Below are positions 49,149 through 57,344 of a DNA stretch of 64,000 nucleotides, one piece after another. The stretch is taken from contig SCOX01000013.1 in the NCBI GenBank assembly GCA_005503055.1, positions 34,015 through 98,014 on the forward strand. The letters are read 5' to 3'. The notes beneath the pieces are model-generated. The model was not told the DNA's origin. It did not search any database and worked only from the letters and a program-made list of their open reading frames with translations. How positions within the stretch are numbered: the stretch's first letter is position 1; each line of letters opens with the position of its first letter. The position numbers and the translations under genes are program-made. This stretch comes from Lysobacteraceae bacterium P (GTDB lineage Bacteria > Pseudomonadota > Gammaproteobacteria > Xanthomonadales > Xanthomonadaceae).

Positions 49149-49208
49149 GCAGGGGATTGAAAATCCCCGTGTCGGGGGTTCGATTCCCTCCCCGGCCACC
49201 ATTCAAAT
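49149..49208. repeat. attR: right copy of 60-bp direct repeat (tRNA-Phe 3' fragment)
   Basis: Identical to 38745-38804. It contains the anticodon arm, T-arm and CCA end of tRNA-Phe but no acceptor 5' half or D-arm, so it is not a functional tRNA. Confidence 0.95.
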
Positions 49209-49211
49209 TCG

Positions 49212-49249
49212 AAAGCCCTGCAAAGGTCTCAGCCTTTGCGGGGCTTTTT
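49212..49249 (+). terminator. Original tRNA-Phe terminator on the chromosome side
   Basis: AAAGCCC-T-GCAAAGG pairs with CCTTTGC-G-GGGCTTT around a six-base loop, ending in a T-run. It marks the start of resident chromosome to the right of the insertion. Confidence 0.85.
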
Positions 49250-49422
49250 GTTTTGCGTGCTGCGGAACTGGTGCGTCACCAGCGTCCATAGATAGCGATC
49301 ATCCCGCTCGACACATTCGTGACTGCGATGCGATGGACCGCAAATGCCGAAGTTCGACCTTCTCAACCTGAGAGACCCACCGGGGCGATGCTTTTCCGAC
49401 CCCAGCCCCACCGAGGTCTCTC

Positions 49423-49626
49423 ATGAACAAGCAAAATGCTGCGCAGTACCTTCCGATGGTTGCCGCGCTAGCGGAAGGACGGACGATTCAAGCCAACCGT
49501 GGAACTCGTGGCGATCCGCATTGGGTCGCGCTGGACGAGAACGATGGCGAGGTCAGGTTCTCGTGCGAGCCCGATTTGTATCGCGTCGCATCGGATGCGA
49601 CGACTGTCGACGCCCGCACCGAGTAA
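49423..49626 (+). CDS. Small hypothetical protein (67 aa)
   Basis: This 67-residue protein begins MNKQNAAQYLPMVAALAEGRTIQANRG and ends with FSCEPDLYRV. The pattern (AAQYLP-x3-ALAEGRTIQ ... W ... F-x-x-x-P-x-x-YR) resembles short phage-type proteins of unknown function. A GAGG site lies upstream. It is just outside attR, so it could be a remnant of an older insertion at the same tRNA. G+C is lower than typical for the region. Confidence 0.6.
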   Translation: MNKQNAAQYLPMVAALAEGRTIQANRGTRGDPHWVALDENDGEVRFSCEPDLYRVASDATTVDARTE

Positions 49627-49721
49627 CTTCGTTTCGCGAGGTCGGCCAACTGAGCGGCCAGCGCAGCCCGGGTAACGCTGCGAACCCGGGCTCATTACGC
49701 TTCGTAGGAGCGGACGACCTC

Positions 49722-49958
49722 TTACTCCATCGCCGCCAGCACGCCATCCAGTTGGTCGGCCACCATGGCCAACCCCTGTGCGAGCGGCGCCACCGGGACT
49801 TTGCGCGATTCCTCTTCTTCGGCGCGCGTAAATGGCTGGACCAGCGTCGCGACCAGGCGCAACTGGTTGCGGATCAAGAGCAGCTGCTCATAGGCCGATT
49901 CCGGCATGCGGTACATGGTGTCTTCGTCGTGTTGCGATGCGTGGGTCTGGCTCGCCAT
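49722..49958 (-). CDS. XAC0095-like small xanthomonad protein
   Basis: This 78-residue cytoplasmic helical protein matches the pattern of the xanthomonad-restricted XAC0095 family: YRMPESAYEQLLLIRNQLRLVATLVQPFTRAEEEESRKVPVAPLAQGLAMVADQLDGVL. Function is unknown. ATG 49958 has a GGAAGGGGAA site. It has an unusually long and structured 5' region (to about 50193), which could regulate it at the RNA level. Confidence 0.75.
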   Translation of the reverse strand: MASQTHASQHDEDTMYRMPESAYEQLLLIRNQLRLVATLVQPFTRAEEEESRKVPVAPLAQGLAMVADQLDGVLAAME

Positions 49959-50010
49959 TGCGTGTTCCCCTTCCGTTGGAATGCGTGCCGCCCGCACGGT
50001 TGCGCGAACG

Positions 50011-50193
50011 GAGTGCCGGGAGGCTAGAACCGCACACAGTCGGCGGGCGTATTCCCTCTCGCGAGGTCTTGTATTGGCCGCCCTCCCGGCGAAGAAGCAC
50101 CGCCGGCTCGTGCCCGATGCTCGGGCACAAAAAAACCACCGGGTTGTCGTAGGTGGGTACCGCTGTGTGCGGAGTTTCTAGTCTCCGTGCGGC
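50011..50193 (-). ncRNA. Candidate structured RNA / 5' leader of the XAC0095-like gene
   Basis: The two ends pair: CCGCACACAG (50030-50039) with CTGTGTGCGG (50163-50172) and CTAGAA (50024-50029) with TTCTAG (50176-50181), plus flanking GGAG/CTCC. Inside are the hairpin TGCCCGA-TGC-TCGGGCA (50111-50127) and, on the minus strand, CCACC...GGTGG followed by seven T (50131-50157), which looks like a terminator. The leftward RNA could switch between the long closing stem and the terminator, as in an attenuator. I cannot assign a known RNA family. Confidence 0.55.
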
Positions 50194-50312
50194 GAGTCTG
50201 CGGCGGCGTTTCCCGGGCCAACAATTGGAAAAAGCCGCGGGCGGGTTGGCGGCATTGCGCGGCCGTGCGCTGGCGGAGCGGTCGAGGCGGCCTTCGGCCC
50301 ACGACGGCCCTG

Positions 50313-50332
50313 GGGTAGGAAATTCCCTACCC
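50313..50332. repeat. Palindromic hairpin
   Basis: GGGTAGGAAATTCCCTACCC has 7-bp arms around a six-base loop. It may be an operator or RNA hairpin in the leader region; there is no T-run. Confidence 0.4.
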
Positions 50333-50549
50333 ATAGCAGCGCGATTGCCCGATGGCAGGCTGCGGGGTTCAGCGGCGATCCTGACGCTCGCCCCGGCAGC
50401 CCGGTCATGCATAAGCACGGAAGCTGCTCAGCAATGGATACAGGCCGTCACCGTGAGCAGGTGAGCAAGCTGGGCCGGGGCGCTTTTCTTACTGGTCGGT
50501 CGTTTCGGGTCAGACGTTCTTGTCTCGCACTTTCCGGAGGGTTCCAACG

Positions 50550-50732
50550 GTGACATCGACTCACGCCGGCGGGCCTTCCCGGAATCCCTACGCCGAGCCG
50601 AGCGACCCTCCCCTGCCAAGGTTCCGACGCAAGCGGGCGCGCCGCGCCGCCCTTCGCTACCTGTTCGTCTGGGGTGTGGTGGCCGTGCTCGCGCTGATCG
50701 CCCAGGTCGTGGCGCCCGTCGCGGCCACCTGA
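50550..50732 (+). CDS. Small single-TM membrane protein (60 aa)
   Basis: The frame from GTG 50550, with a GGAGG site nine bases upstream, encodes about 60 residues: a Pro-rich soluble start, a basic stretch (RFRRKRARRAALR) and one TM helix (YLFVWGVVAVLALIAQVVA). The basic-then-hydrophobic order predicts an N-in tail-anchored inner-membrane protein. The function is unknown. The short length leaves some doubt. Confidence 0.5.
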   Translation: MTSTHAGGPSRNPYAEPSDPPLPRFRRKRARRAALRYLFVWGVVAVLALIAQVVAPVAAT

Positions 50733-50843
50733 CCCGACCACGCAGCACGTCCTTTTTCGCCGCCGCGCAAGGTCCGGATCACGGCCTCTGAACGCACCGT
50801 GCGCCGTAGTATGCTCGCCGTCCCATCACGGCGGAGCTGCGGC

Positions 50844-51326
50844 ATGAAGGCGATGTACTGGAAACGTTGGGCGGCCTTGGCGCTGGTCGCGCTGCTGTTG
50901 GCCGGTTGCTCCAGCGGCCCGGTCCGCCGTGTGTCCGAACCCTCCGCCCGAATCCAGCAGCTCACCGTCCGCGCCGATGGCAGCTGGTCTGCCGAACTGC
51001 GCATCGAGAACTTCAGCAGCATCCCGATGCGCTTCGAGAACATCGACCTTGCGGTCAAGATCGGCAACGCCGAAACCGGCCGGCTGCGCGCGCAGCCCAT
51101 GCTGTCCATCGGGCCGGAATCGGCCGACGTGATCACCGTGAACGCCACGCCCGATGCAGCCGGCAAGTTCGCCGCCGCCGATGCACTCGCCAACGGTCGC
51201 AGCCTGTCCTATTCGCTCAGCGGCCGCATCGACGCCACACCCGACGAGGGCAAGTTGCGCAGCTTCGACATCGAACGCAGCAGCGTGCTGAGCCCGGCGC
51301 CCGGCCTGCCCGGCGTGCTGCGCTGA
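50844..51326 (+). CDS. LEA14-like (WHy-type) lipoprotein
   Basis: This 160-residue protein has a signal peptide with lipobox LLAGC (residues 16-20). The mature domain, LTVRADGSWSAELRIENFSSIPMRFENIDLAVKIGNAETGRL ... ITVNATPDAAGKFAAADALANGRSLSYSLSGRIDA, has the pattern of the LEA type 2 / WHy beta-sandwich, found in bacterial lipoproteins linked to stress. A GGAG site precedes ATG 50844. It lies 52 bp upstream of an acyl-CoA dehydrogenase gene on the same strand; no functional link is evident. Confidence 0.72.
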   Translation: MKAMYWKRWAALALVALLLAGCSSGPVRRVSEPSARIQQLTVRADGSWSAELRIENFSSIPMRFENIDLAVKIGNAETGRLRAQPMLSIGPESADVITVNATPDAAGKFAAADALANGRSLSYSLSGRIDATPDEGKLRSFDIERSSVLSPAPGLPGVLR

Positions 51327-51378
51327 CCGTCCCTCTTTTCATACCCGACGCGCAGCGCGCGTCCCGCACGGAATCCAC

Positions 51379-53163
51379 ATGAGCAGCTACAAGGCCCCTC
51401 TCGACGACATCCGTTTCGCGCTCTTCGACGTTCTCGACGCCGAAGCCCAGTTCCAGCGGCTCGGCTTCGGCGATGCCACGCGCGACGTGCTCGATGCGGT
51501 ACTCGACGAGGCCGCGCGCTTCACCGAGACCGTGCTCGCGCCGCTCAACCCGGTAGGCGATCGCGAGGGCTGCGCGCTCGACCAGGCGACGGGCCGCGTG
51601 ACCACGCCCGCCGGCTTCAGGCAGGCGTACGCGCAGTTCGTCGATGGCGGCTGGCCGGGCCTGACCTCGCCTGCGCAATTCGGCGGACAGGGGCTGCCGC
51701 AGTTGGTCGGCGTGCCTTTGAAGGAAATGATCGATGCGGCGAACCTGGCCTGGGGCAATTTCCCGCTGCTGTCGCACGGCGCCGTCGAAGCACTGCTGCA
51801 TCACGGCGAAGCCTGGCAGCAGGAAGCCTTCCTCAAGCCGCTGGTCGACGGCCGCTGGACCGGCACCATGTGCCTGACCGAGCCCCACTGCGGCAGCGAC
51901 CTGGGCCTGCTCAAGACGCGCGCCGAACCCAACGACGACGGCAGCTACTCGATCACCGGCACGAAGATCTTCATCACCGCCGGCGAGCACGATTTCACCG
52001 ACAACATCGTGCACCTGGTGCTCGCGCGCCTGCCCGATGCGCCGGCCGGGAGCCGCGGCATTTCGCTGTTCGTGGTGCCGCGCGAGCGCATCGCCCGCGA
52101 CGGTTCCACCGGCGCGCGCAACGAGGTGCGTTGCGGCAGCCTGGAACACAAGATGGGCATCCACGGCTCGGCCACGTGCGTGATGAATTTCGACGGCGCG
52201 CAGGGATACCTGGTCGGCCAACCGCACAAGGGACTCATGGCGATGTTCACCATGATGAACTCCGCGCGCCTTGGCGTCGGCCTGCAGGGGCTGGGGCTGT
52301 CGGAGCGTGCGCTGCAGAACGCGCTTCGCTACTCGCGCGAGCGTCTGCAGATGCGTGCGCTGTCGGGCGCGAAGGCCCCGGACAAGCCGGCCGATCCGAT
52401 CATCGTGCACCCGGACGTGCGCCGCATGCTGCTGACCTGCAAGGCGCTGATCGAAGGCGGCCGCCTGATGGGTTACGACGCCGCGCTGCAGGGCGACATC
52501 GCCCAGAGCTCCACCGACGCCGCCGACCGCGCGCAGGCCGATGCCGTGGCGGGGTTCCTGACGCCGATCGTGAAGGCGTGCCTGACCGAATGGGGCGTGG
52601 AATGCACCTACCACGCGCTGCAATGCTTCGGCGGCCACGGCTACATCGCCGAGCATGGAATGGAGCAGCTCGCGCGCGATGCACGCATCACCACGCTGTA
52701 CGAAGGCACGACGGGCATCCAGGCGCTGGACCTGCTGGGCCGCAAGATCCTGCAACTGCAGGGCGCCGGACTGAAGGCCTTCCTGGCGCAGGTCGCGTCA
52801 TTCTGCGAGCAGCACGCGGGCGACGCGGCGCTGGCGGAGTTCATCGCGCCGCTGCGCGAACAGGCCGCGAAATGGCAACAGCTCACCGACTCGACCGTCG
52901 AGCGCTCGTGCGCGAATCCGGAGGAGATCGGTGCATCGGCCTACGACTACCTGATGTACTCCGGCTACGTCGTGCTCGCCTACTGGTGGGCGCGTGCGGT
53001 GGTCGCGGCGGAGGCGTCGTCGCATCCGCAGTCGTTCAAGAACGACAAGCGCGCGACGGCACGCTTCTATTACGCCCGCATCCTGCCGCGCACGCTCGCC
53101 CATGCGGCGGCCATCGAAAGCGGCGTGGACGGACTGCCGGAGCTTCCGATCGAAGCGCCCTGA
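51379..53163 (+). CDS. Acyl-CoA dehydrogenase, long (DmdC/AidB-like class) form
   Basis: This FAD-dependent enzyme oxidises acyl-CoA thioesters. At 594 residues it belongs to the long class with N- and C-terminal extra domains. Motifs: TMCLTEPHCGSDLGLLKTRAEPNDDGSYSITGTKIFITAGEHD (FAD/substrate), LEHKMGIHGSATCVMNFDGAQGYLVG, MMNSARLGVGLQGLG, CFGGHGYIAEHGMEQLARDARITTLYEGTTGIQALDLLGRKIL. The last is the usual region of the catalytic Glu (YEGTTGIQ) and FAD contacts. Substrate chain length is unknown; related enzymes include 3-methylthiopropionyl-CoA dehydrogenase. Confidence 0.92.
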   Translation: MSSYKAPLDDIRFALFDVLDAEAQFQRLGFGDATRDVLDAVLDEAARFTETVLAPLNPVGDREGCALDQATGRVTTPAGFRQAYAQFVDGGWPGLTSPAQFGGQGLPQLVGVPLKEMIDAANLAWGNFPLLSHGAVEALLHHGEAWQQEAFLKPLVDGRWTGTMCLTEPHCGSDLGLLKTRAEPNDDGSYSITGTKIFITAGEHDFTDNIVHLVLARLPDAPAGSRGISLFVVPRERIARDGSTGARNEVRCGSLEHKMGIHGSATCVMNFDGAQGYLVGQPHKGLMAMFTMMNSARLGVGLQGLGLSERALQNALRYSRERLQMRALSGAKAPDKPADPIIVHPDVRRMLLTCKALIEGGRLMGYDAALQGDIAQSSTDAADRAQADAVAGFLTPIVKACLTEWGVECTYHALQCFGGHGYIAEHGMEQLARDARITTLYEGTTGIQALDLLGRKILQLQGAGLKAFLAQVASFCEQHAGDAALAEFIAPLREQAAKWQQLTDSTVERSCANPEEIGASAYDYLMYSGYVVLAYWWARAVVAAEASSHPQSFKNDKRATARFYYARILPRTLAHAAAIESGVDGLPELPIEAP

Positions 53164-53170
53164 CGCATGC

Positions 53171-53199
53171 GGCCCCGCGGATCGCGCGATCGCGGGGCC
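53171..53199. terminator. Hairpin after the acyl-CoA dehydrogenase gene
   Basis: GGCCCCGCG and CGCGGGGCC form a perfect 9-bp stem enclosing a smaller palindrome, eight bases after the stop codon. No T-run follows, so termination is possible but not assured. Confidence 0.5.
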
Positions 53200-53243
53200 G
53201 AAGTACACAAAACGTAAACAATGGCGTATAAGCTGGTGTCCCG

Positions 53244-53906
53244 ATGGAGACCGATAGAGCGAACCTACGCCTGGTCCGAACCGGAACCACTCTGGATCCG
53301 GCGCAGCCCTCCTTCGCCCCGCGCGGCGCGATCGATCGGTTGAATTCGGTCCGACTTCTCTCACTGGACGCGCACGGGCGCGTACTCGACTGGATGAGCT
53401 GGCAGGACGCCACCTGCCTATACGTACGCGGTGCCGTTGCCTGGACGCTGGGCGATCCCTGCCTGCAGGTGCACGGCGGCATCAGCCGACACACCGGCGA
53501 GCAGAGCGTCATCGAACTGCATCCCATCGTCGCCGCGCGCAGCCATGCGCGCACCCACGCGCTCGATCCCACGCCCGCCCTGACCAACGCCGCGCTGTTC
53601 GCACGCGACGGCTACCTGTGCATGTATTGCGGGCACGATTTCAGCCGGCCGCATCTCACGCGCGACCATGTCATGCCGGTGTCCAAGGGCGGGCGCGACA
53701 TCTGGGAGAACGTGGTCGCCGCCTGCTTCCACTGCAACTCGCGCAAGGGCAACCGCACGCCGCAGCAGGCGAGCATGCCGCTGCTTGCCGTGCCGTACCG
53801 GCCGAGCTGGGTCGAACACCTGATCCTTTCCAACCGCAACATCCTGGCCGACCAGATGGCGTTCCTGCGCGGGCAGCTGCCGAAGACCGCGCGCCTTCAG
53901 GCGTGA
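53244..53906 (+). CDS. HNH endonuclease domain protein
   Basis: This 220-residue protein has a C-terminal HNH nuclease domain: YLCMYCGHDFSRPHLTRDHVMPVSKGGRDIWENVVAACFHCNSRKGNRTP, with two C-x-x-C zinc knuckles, the catalytic DHVMP and the N-x-x-H/N of the beta-beta-alpha-metal fold. The N-terminal 110 residues contain a strand-rich domain (VLSLDAHGRVLDWMSWQDATCLYVRGAVAWTLG). This whole-length architecture is a conserved stand-alone chromosomal HNH type in proteobacteria, not obviously part of a restriction system. An AT-rich promoter-like stretch (CGTAAACAATGGCGTATAAG) lies just upstream. Confidence 0.9.
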   Translation: METDRANLRLVRTGTTLDPAQPSFAPRGAIDRLNSVRLLSLDAHGRVLDWMSWQDATCLYVRGAVAWTLGDPCLQVHGGISRHTGEQSVIELHPIVAARSHARTHALDPTPALTNAALFARDGYLCMYCGHDFSRPHLTRDHVMPVSKGGRDIWENVVAACFHCNSRKGNRTPQQASMPLLAVPYRPSWVEHLILSNRNILADQMAFLRGQLPKTARLQA

Positions 53907-53974
53907 CCCCATCTGGCGTGACGCCTATCGCGGTTTGGCGCGATGTCGCTTCTCCCGCGCCAGCGAGTTGACCT

Positions 53975-53997
53975 AAAACGTTCACATGCGACGTTTT
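53975..53997. promoter_or_regulatory. Perfect inverted repeat AAAACGT-N9-ACGTTTT
   Basis: Seven-bp arms with a nine-base spacer lie 70 bp upstream of the next gene. TTGACC at 53968-53973 immediately precedes it, a good -35 element, so a bound protein would block or control that promoter. Confidence 0.5.
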
Positions 53998-54066
53998 GCG
54001 CGCGTTGACGACCGAGAGGGCGTCCGCAACACTCGCCAACCATTGCAAAACCAAGACGGATTCACG

Positions 54067-55188
54067 ATGCGCCTGACCCTCGGCCTGACCGGCATGGACC
54101 CCACCACGGAGTCCGCCCTGCAGGCTGCTTTCCAGTCCGCGAACGACCGTCTTGGCCGTCACTGGCAATTGGTCTCCGACGCCGACGCGGACTACGTCAT
54201 CGTCGACATGGACAGCATGTACGGTCCGATGAGCTGGCTGCGCCTGCATGCGGCCGGCAAGAGCGTGGTCGCACTGACCGCGGCGCAGCGTACGCAGGCC
54301 GACTACCGCCTTGGCCAGCCGTTCGACGCCAACAGCATCGGCAACCTGCTGCGGGATATCGCTTCGCAGGCCGGCATCGTGGTCGAGGCCCCTGCCCCGG
54401 CCGCCCCCGAACCCAAGCCGGCAGCGCCGACGCCCCCGCCGGTTGCGGCCGCGCCGCCGGCGCCCTCGCCTGCCCCGGTGCCGGCGCCGGCGCCCGTTCC
54501 GCAGCCCGAACCGGTTCCGACGCCCGCGCCCGCAACGGTTGCGGTGCAGCAACCGATTGCAGCCGCCGCACCGCCCGAGGCGCCGAGCGCGGTCGAGCCC
54601 GTCGCGGCCACGCTCTCCTCCTCGATCGCCGAGGGCTCTCTGCTGGACTGGATCGCCAACGATCGCCTGAAGGGTCGCGTGCGCGTACGCGGCGCCGAGG
54701 AAGGCCTGCTGCTGGACCTCGAACAGCGCGTCTACCACGGCCCGTCCGCATTGAAGCCGCTGGCGCGCCATTTCGAAGGCCGCCTCGAATCGAACGAGTT
54801 CGTGCCGGTGGATGCCGCGACCTGGGCCAGCGAGACCGCCCGCCTGGGCGCCGCGATGCCGCTCTCGCGCCTGGTGTGGTTCGGCAGCCTGCTGGCCGGC
54901 AAGGGCACGCTGGCATCCGAGCACGACGCAGGCCGACGCTATCTGATGGTCAAGTGGCCGCAGACCGAGCGCGAATACCCCAAGCACTTCCGCATCGCCA
55001 CGGTGATGATGAAGGGCCCGTCGCTGATGTCGGAAATCGCCGAAGCCAGCGGCGTCTCGCAGGCCGAGGTCGCCGACTTCATCAACGCCAACCTCGCCAC
55101 CGGTTTCGCCGAACCCGAACGCGAGCCGGAACCGGTCGACCCGGGCAAGGCCGGCAGCGGATTGTTCGGTCGCCTGCGCGGCCGCTGA
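54067..55188 (+). CDS. Two-domain protein with long Pro/Ala linker, unknown function
   Basis: I do not recognise a named family for this 373-residue cytoplasmic protein. Residues 1-110 form an alpha/beta domain (MRLTLGLTGMDPTTESALQAAFQ ... DADYVIVDMDSMYGPMSWLRLHAAGKSVVALT) reminiscent of a receiver-like fold, with a YVIVDMDS strand where a phospho-acceptor would sit. A linker of about 75 residues (115-190) is almost only Pro, Ala, Val and Glu. The C-terminal domain (about 195-355) includes FRIATVMMKGPSLMSEIAEASGVSQAEVADFINANLATGF, which suggests a helix-turn-helix-like or helical module. It precedes dxs by 110 bp on the same strand. Confidence 0.8.
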   Translation: MRLTLGLTGMDPTTESALQAAFQSANDRLGRHWQLVSDADADYVIVDMDSMYGPMSWLRLHAAGKSVVALTAAQRTQADYRLGQPFDANSIGNLLRDIASQAGIVVEAPAPAAPEPKPAAPTPPPVAAAPPAPSPAPVPAPAPVPQPEPVPTPAPATVAVQQPIAAAAPPEAPSAVEPVAATLSSSIAEGSLLDWIANDRLKGRVRVRGAEEGLLLDLEQRVYHGPSALKPLARHFEGRLESNEFVPVDAATWASETARLGAAMPLSRLVWFGSLLAGKGTLASEHDAGRRYLMVKWPQTEREYPKHFRIATVMMKGPSLMSEIAEASGVSQAEVADFINANLATGFAEPEREPEPVDPGKAGSGLFGRLRGR

Positions 55189-55297
55189 GCCATCACGGCG
55201 CCGCCACGCGCGGCGCAGCTGAACGGGACGGAGCCGATCCTTGCCCGCCCTGGACGACGGCGGGACAATGGCGAACTTGCCGTCTGACACCGTCGTG

Positions 55298-57205
55298 ATG
55301 ATCGATCCGCAGCGTTATCCGCGTCTGTCCCGAATTGAGGTTCCCGCCGACCTGCGCCAGTTCCCCGAAGAGGAACTGTCCGCGATCGCCGAGGAACTGC
55401 GTGCCTACCTGATCGAGCAGGTCGCCCTGGTGGGCGGCCACTTCGGCGCGGGCCTGGGCGTGATCGAACTCACCGTCGCCCTGCACTGGCTCTACGAGAC
55501 GCCGGTCGACCGTCTGGTATGGGACGTGGGCCACCAGACCTACCCGCACAAGATCCTCACCGGTCGCCGCGACAACATCCACACCGTCAAGCAGAAGGAC
55601 GGCGTCGCGCCGTTCCCGAAGCGCGAGGAAAGCGAGTACGACACCTTCGGCGTCGGTCATTCGTCCACGTCGATCTCCGCTGCGCTCGGCATGGCCATCG
55701 CGCTGCAGCAGCAGGGCGACGACCGCAAGGTCGTGGCCGTGATCGGCGACGGCGCGATGACCGCCGGCATGGCGTTCGAGGCGCTGAACCACGGCGGCGG
55801 CATGGATCCGGAGCCGAACCTGCTGGTCGTCCTCAACGACAACCAGATGTCGATCTCGGAGAACGTCGGCGGCCTGACGCAGATGCTCGGGCGCCTCACC
55901 GGCAGCCGCACGCTCAACGCGATCCGCGAAGGCGGCAAGCGCCTGCTGGGCGACAAGAACAAGCCGGCGGCGAAGTTCGTCAAGCGCTGGGAAGAGCACT
56001 GGAAGGGCATGTTCGTGCCGTCCACGCTGTTCGAGGAAATGGGCTTCCACTACACCGGTCCCATCGACGGCCACGACCTGCCGGCGCTGCTGTCCGCGCT
56101 TAAGACGCTCAAGACCCTCAAGGGTCCGCAGCTGCTCCACATCATCACCACCAAGGGCAAGGGCTACGAGCTCGCCGAGGGCGACCAGATCGGCTACCAC
56201 GCCGTCGGGCCGTTCGATCCCGAGAAGGGCCTGGTGAGCAAGCCGGGCGCGAAGAAGCCGACGACATACACGGATGTCTTCGGCGAATGGCTGTGCGACA
56301 TGGCCGCGGCCGAACCGAAGCTGCTGGGCATCACCCCGGCGATGCGCGAAGGCTCGGGCCTGGTGCGTTTCAGCAAGGAATACCCGCAGCGCTACTTCGA
56401 CGTCGCCATCGCCGAGCAGCACGCGGTGACGCTGGCCGCCGGCATGGCCTGCGAAGGCGCCAAGCCGGTGGTCGCGATCTACTCCACCTTCCTGCAGCGC
56501 GGCTACGACCAGCTCGTGCACGACGTGGCGATCCAGAACCTCGACGTGCTGTTCGCGATCGACCGCGGTGGCGTGGTCGGCCCGGACGGCGCGACGCACG
56601 CCGGCAACCTCGACCTGAGCTACCTGCGCTGCGTGCCGAACATGGTGGTGATGGCGCCGGCCGACGAGAACGAATGCCGGCAGATGCTCAGTACCGGTTA
56701 CCACCACGTCGGCCCGGCCGCGGTGCGCTATCCGCGCGGCACCGGCCCGGGCGTCGCCGTGCAGCCCACACTCGACACGCTGCCGATCGGCAAGGCCGAT
56801 CTGCGACGCAATGGTTCGAAGATCGCGCTGCTCGCGTTCGGCGCGGTCACGCCGGCTGCCGACGCCGTGGGTGCCGAACTGGGCCTCACCGTCGTCAACA
56901 TGCGTTTCGTGAAGCCGCTGGATCGCGCACTGATCCTCGAACTCGCGCGCAGCCACGATGGCTTCGTCACGATCGAGGACAACGTCGTCGCCGGCGGCGC
57001 GGGCTCGGGCGTAGCCGAACTGCTGGCATCGGAAGGCATCGTGCTGCCGATCCTGCACCAGGGCCTGCCCGACGAGTTCCAGCACCACGCCAGCCGCGAG
57101 CAGTTGCTGTCCGAATCGGGCCTGGACGCTGCGGGCATTCGCGCCGCCGTATTGCAGCGCTGGCCCGAACTGGGCCGACCGAACGCCGTCAGCGCGGCGG
57201 GCTGA
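55298..57205 (+). CDS. dxs: 1-deoxy-D-xylulose-5-phosphate synthase
   Basis: Dxs joins pyruvate and glyceraldehyde-3-phosphate with thiamine diphosphate, the first step of the MEP isoprenoid pathway. The 635-residue product has [12 protein letters not shown], the TPP/Mg motif [20 protein letters not shown] ... [18 protein letters not shown], and the C-terminal transketolase part [18 protein letters not shown] and [18 protein letters not shown]. The start [16 protein letters not shown] matches xanthomonad Dxs proteins, so ATG 55298 is chosen; ATG 55268 would add ten residues. Confidence 0.96.
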   Translation: MIDPQRYPRLSRIEVPADLRQFPEEELSAIAEELRAYLIEQVALVGGHFGAGLGVIELTVALHWLYETPVDRLVWDVGHQTYPHKILTGRRDNIHTVKQKDGVAPFPKREESEYDTFGVGHSSTSISAALGMAIALQQQGDDRKVVAVIGDGAMTAGMAFEALNHGGGMDPEPNLLVVLNDNQMSISENVGGLTQMLGRLTGSRTLNAIREGGKRLLGDKNKPAAKFVKRWEEHWKGMFVPSTLFEEMGFHYTGPIDGHDLPALLSALKTLKTLKGPQLLHIITTKGKGYELAEGDQIGYHAVGPFDPEKGLVSKPGAKKPTTYTDVFGEWLCDMAAAEPKLLGITPAMREGSGLVRFSKEYPQRYFDVAIAEQHAVTLAAGMACEGAKPVVAIYSTFLQRGYDQLVHDVAIQNLDVLFAIDRGGVVGPDGATHAGNLDLSYLRCVPNMVVMAPADENECRQMLSTGYHHVGPAAVRYPRGTGPGVAVQPTLDTLPIGKADLRRNGSKIALLAFGAVTPAADAVGAELGLTVVNMRFVKPLDRALILELARSHDGFVTIEDNVVAGGAGSGVAELLASEGIVLPILHQGLPDEFQHHASREQLLSESGLDAAGIRAAVLQRWPELGRPNAVSAAG

Positions 57206-57239
57206 GCAGCGTTCGCGAGATTGAGCGCTGCTTCTGGCC

Positions 57240-57284
57240 CCCCTCTCCCACCGGCGACCGAAGGGAGTGCAGAGCTGAGAGGGG
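57240..57284. repeat. Inverted repeat downstream of dxs
   Basis: CCCCTCTC and GAGAGGGG are perfect arms 29 bases apart in a pyrimidine/purine-biased block, of a type common after genes in this family. It lies between the convergent dxs and TraB/GumN genes. Confidence 0.5.
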
Positions 57285-57344
57285 TTGGGGTGAGGAACGG
57301 TGGCGTAGCGCCGACTCGCGTCGCTTGAGGGCGGACAACAACGG

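Larger units (their letters stand above)
38745..49208. mobile_element. 10.4-kb integrative element at tRNA-Phe, capsid-carrying phage-satellite-like
   Basis: The element is bounded by a perfect 60-bp direct repeat, covers one repeat copy plus the interior, and has its integrase next to the right copy. Core genes read leftwards: integrase, AlpA-like regulator, primase-polymerase/helicase, three small overlapping ORFs, HK97-type capsid, probable terminase small subunit and a small protein by attL. Rightward genes (39370-41766 and 42465-43213) look like cargo with visibly lower G+C. No portal, protease, tail, lysis or large-terminase gene is seen. This suits a satellite that uses a helper phage, similar in plan to cf-PICIs. 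The satellite assignment is inference; insertion at the tRNA is direct observation. Confidence 0.88.
49959..50549. other. 591-bp gap with structured RNA and palindrome
   Basis: No convincing coding gene is seen on either strand. The gap holds the structured RNA region at 50011-50193 and the palindromic hairpin at 50313-50332; the rest shows nothing I can name. Confidence 0.6.

Noticed and set aside
49149..49208. Possible second tRNA-Phe
   Set aside because: Only the 3' half of the tRNA is present; the 5' acceptor and D-arm are missing. It is the attR repeat.
50011..50193. Phage C4-type antisense RNA
   Set aside because: The folding and flanking phage-like protein made me consider it, but I could not match the known C4 layout, so I leave it as an unnamed structured RNA.
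53244..53906. HNH protein as part of a restriction system
   Set aside because: No methyltransferase or specificity gene is adjacent; the architecture fits a stand-alone chromosomal HNH protein.
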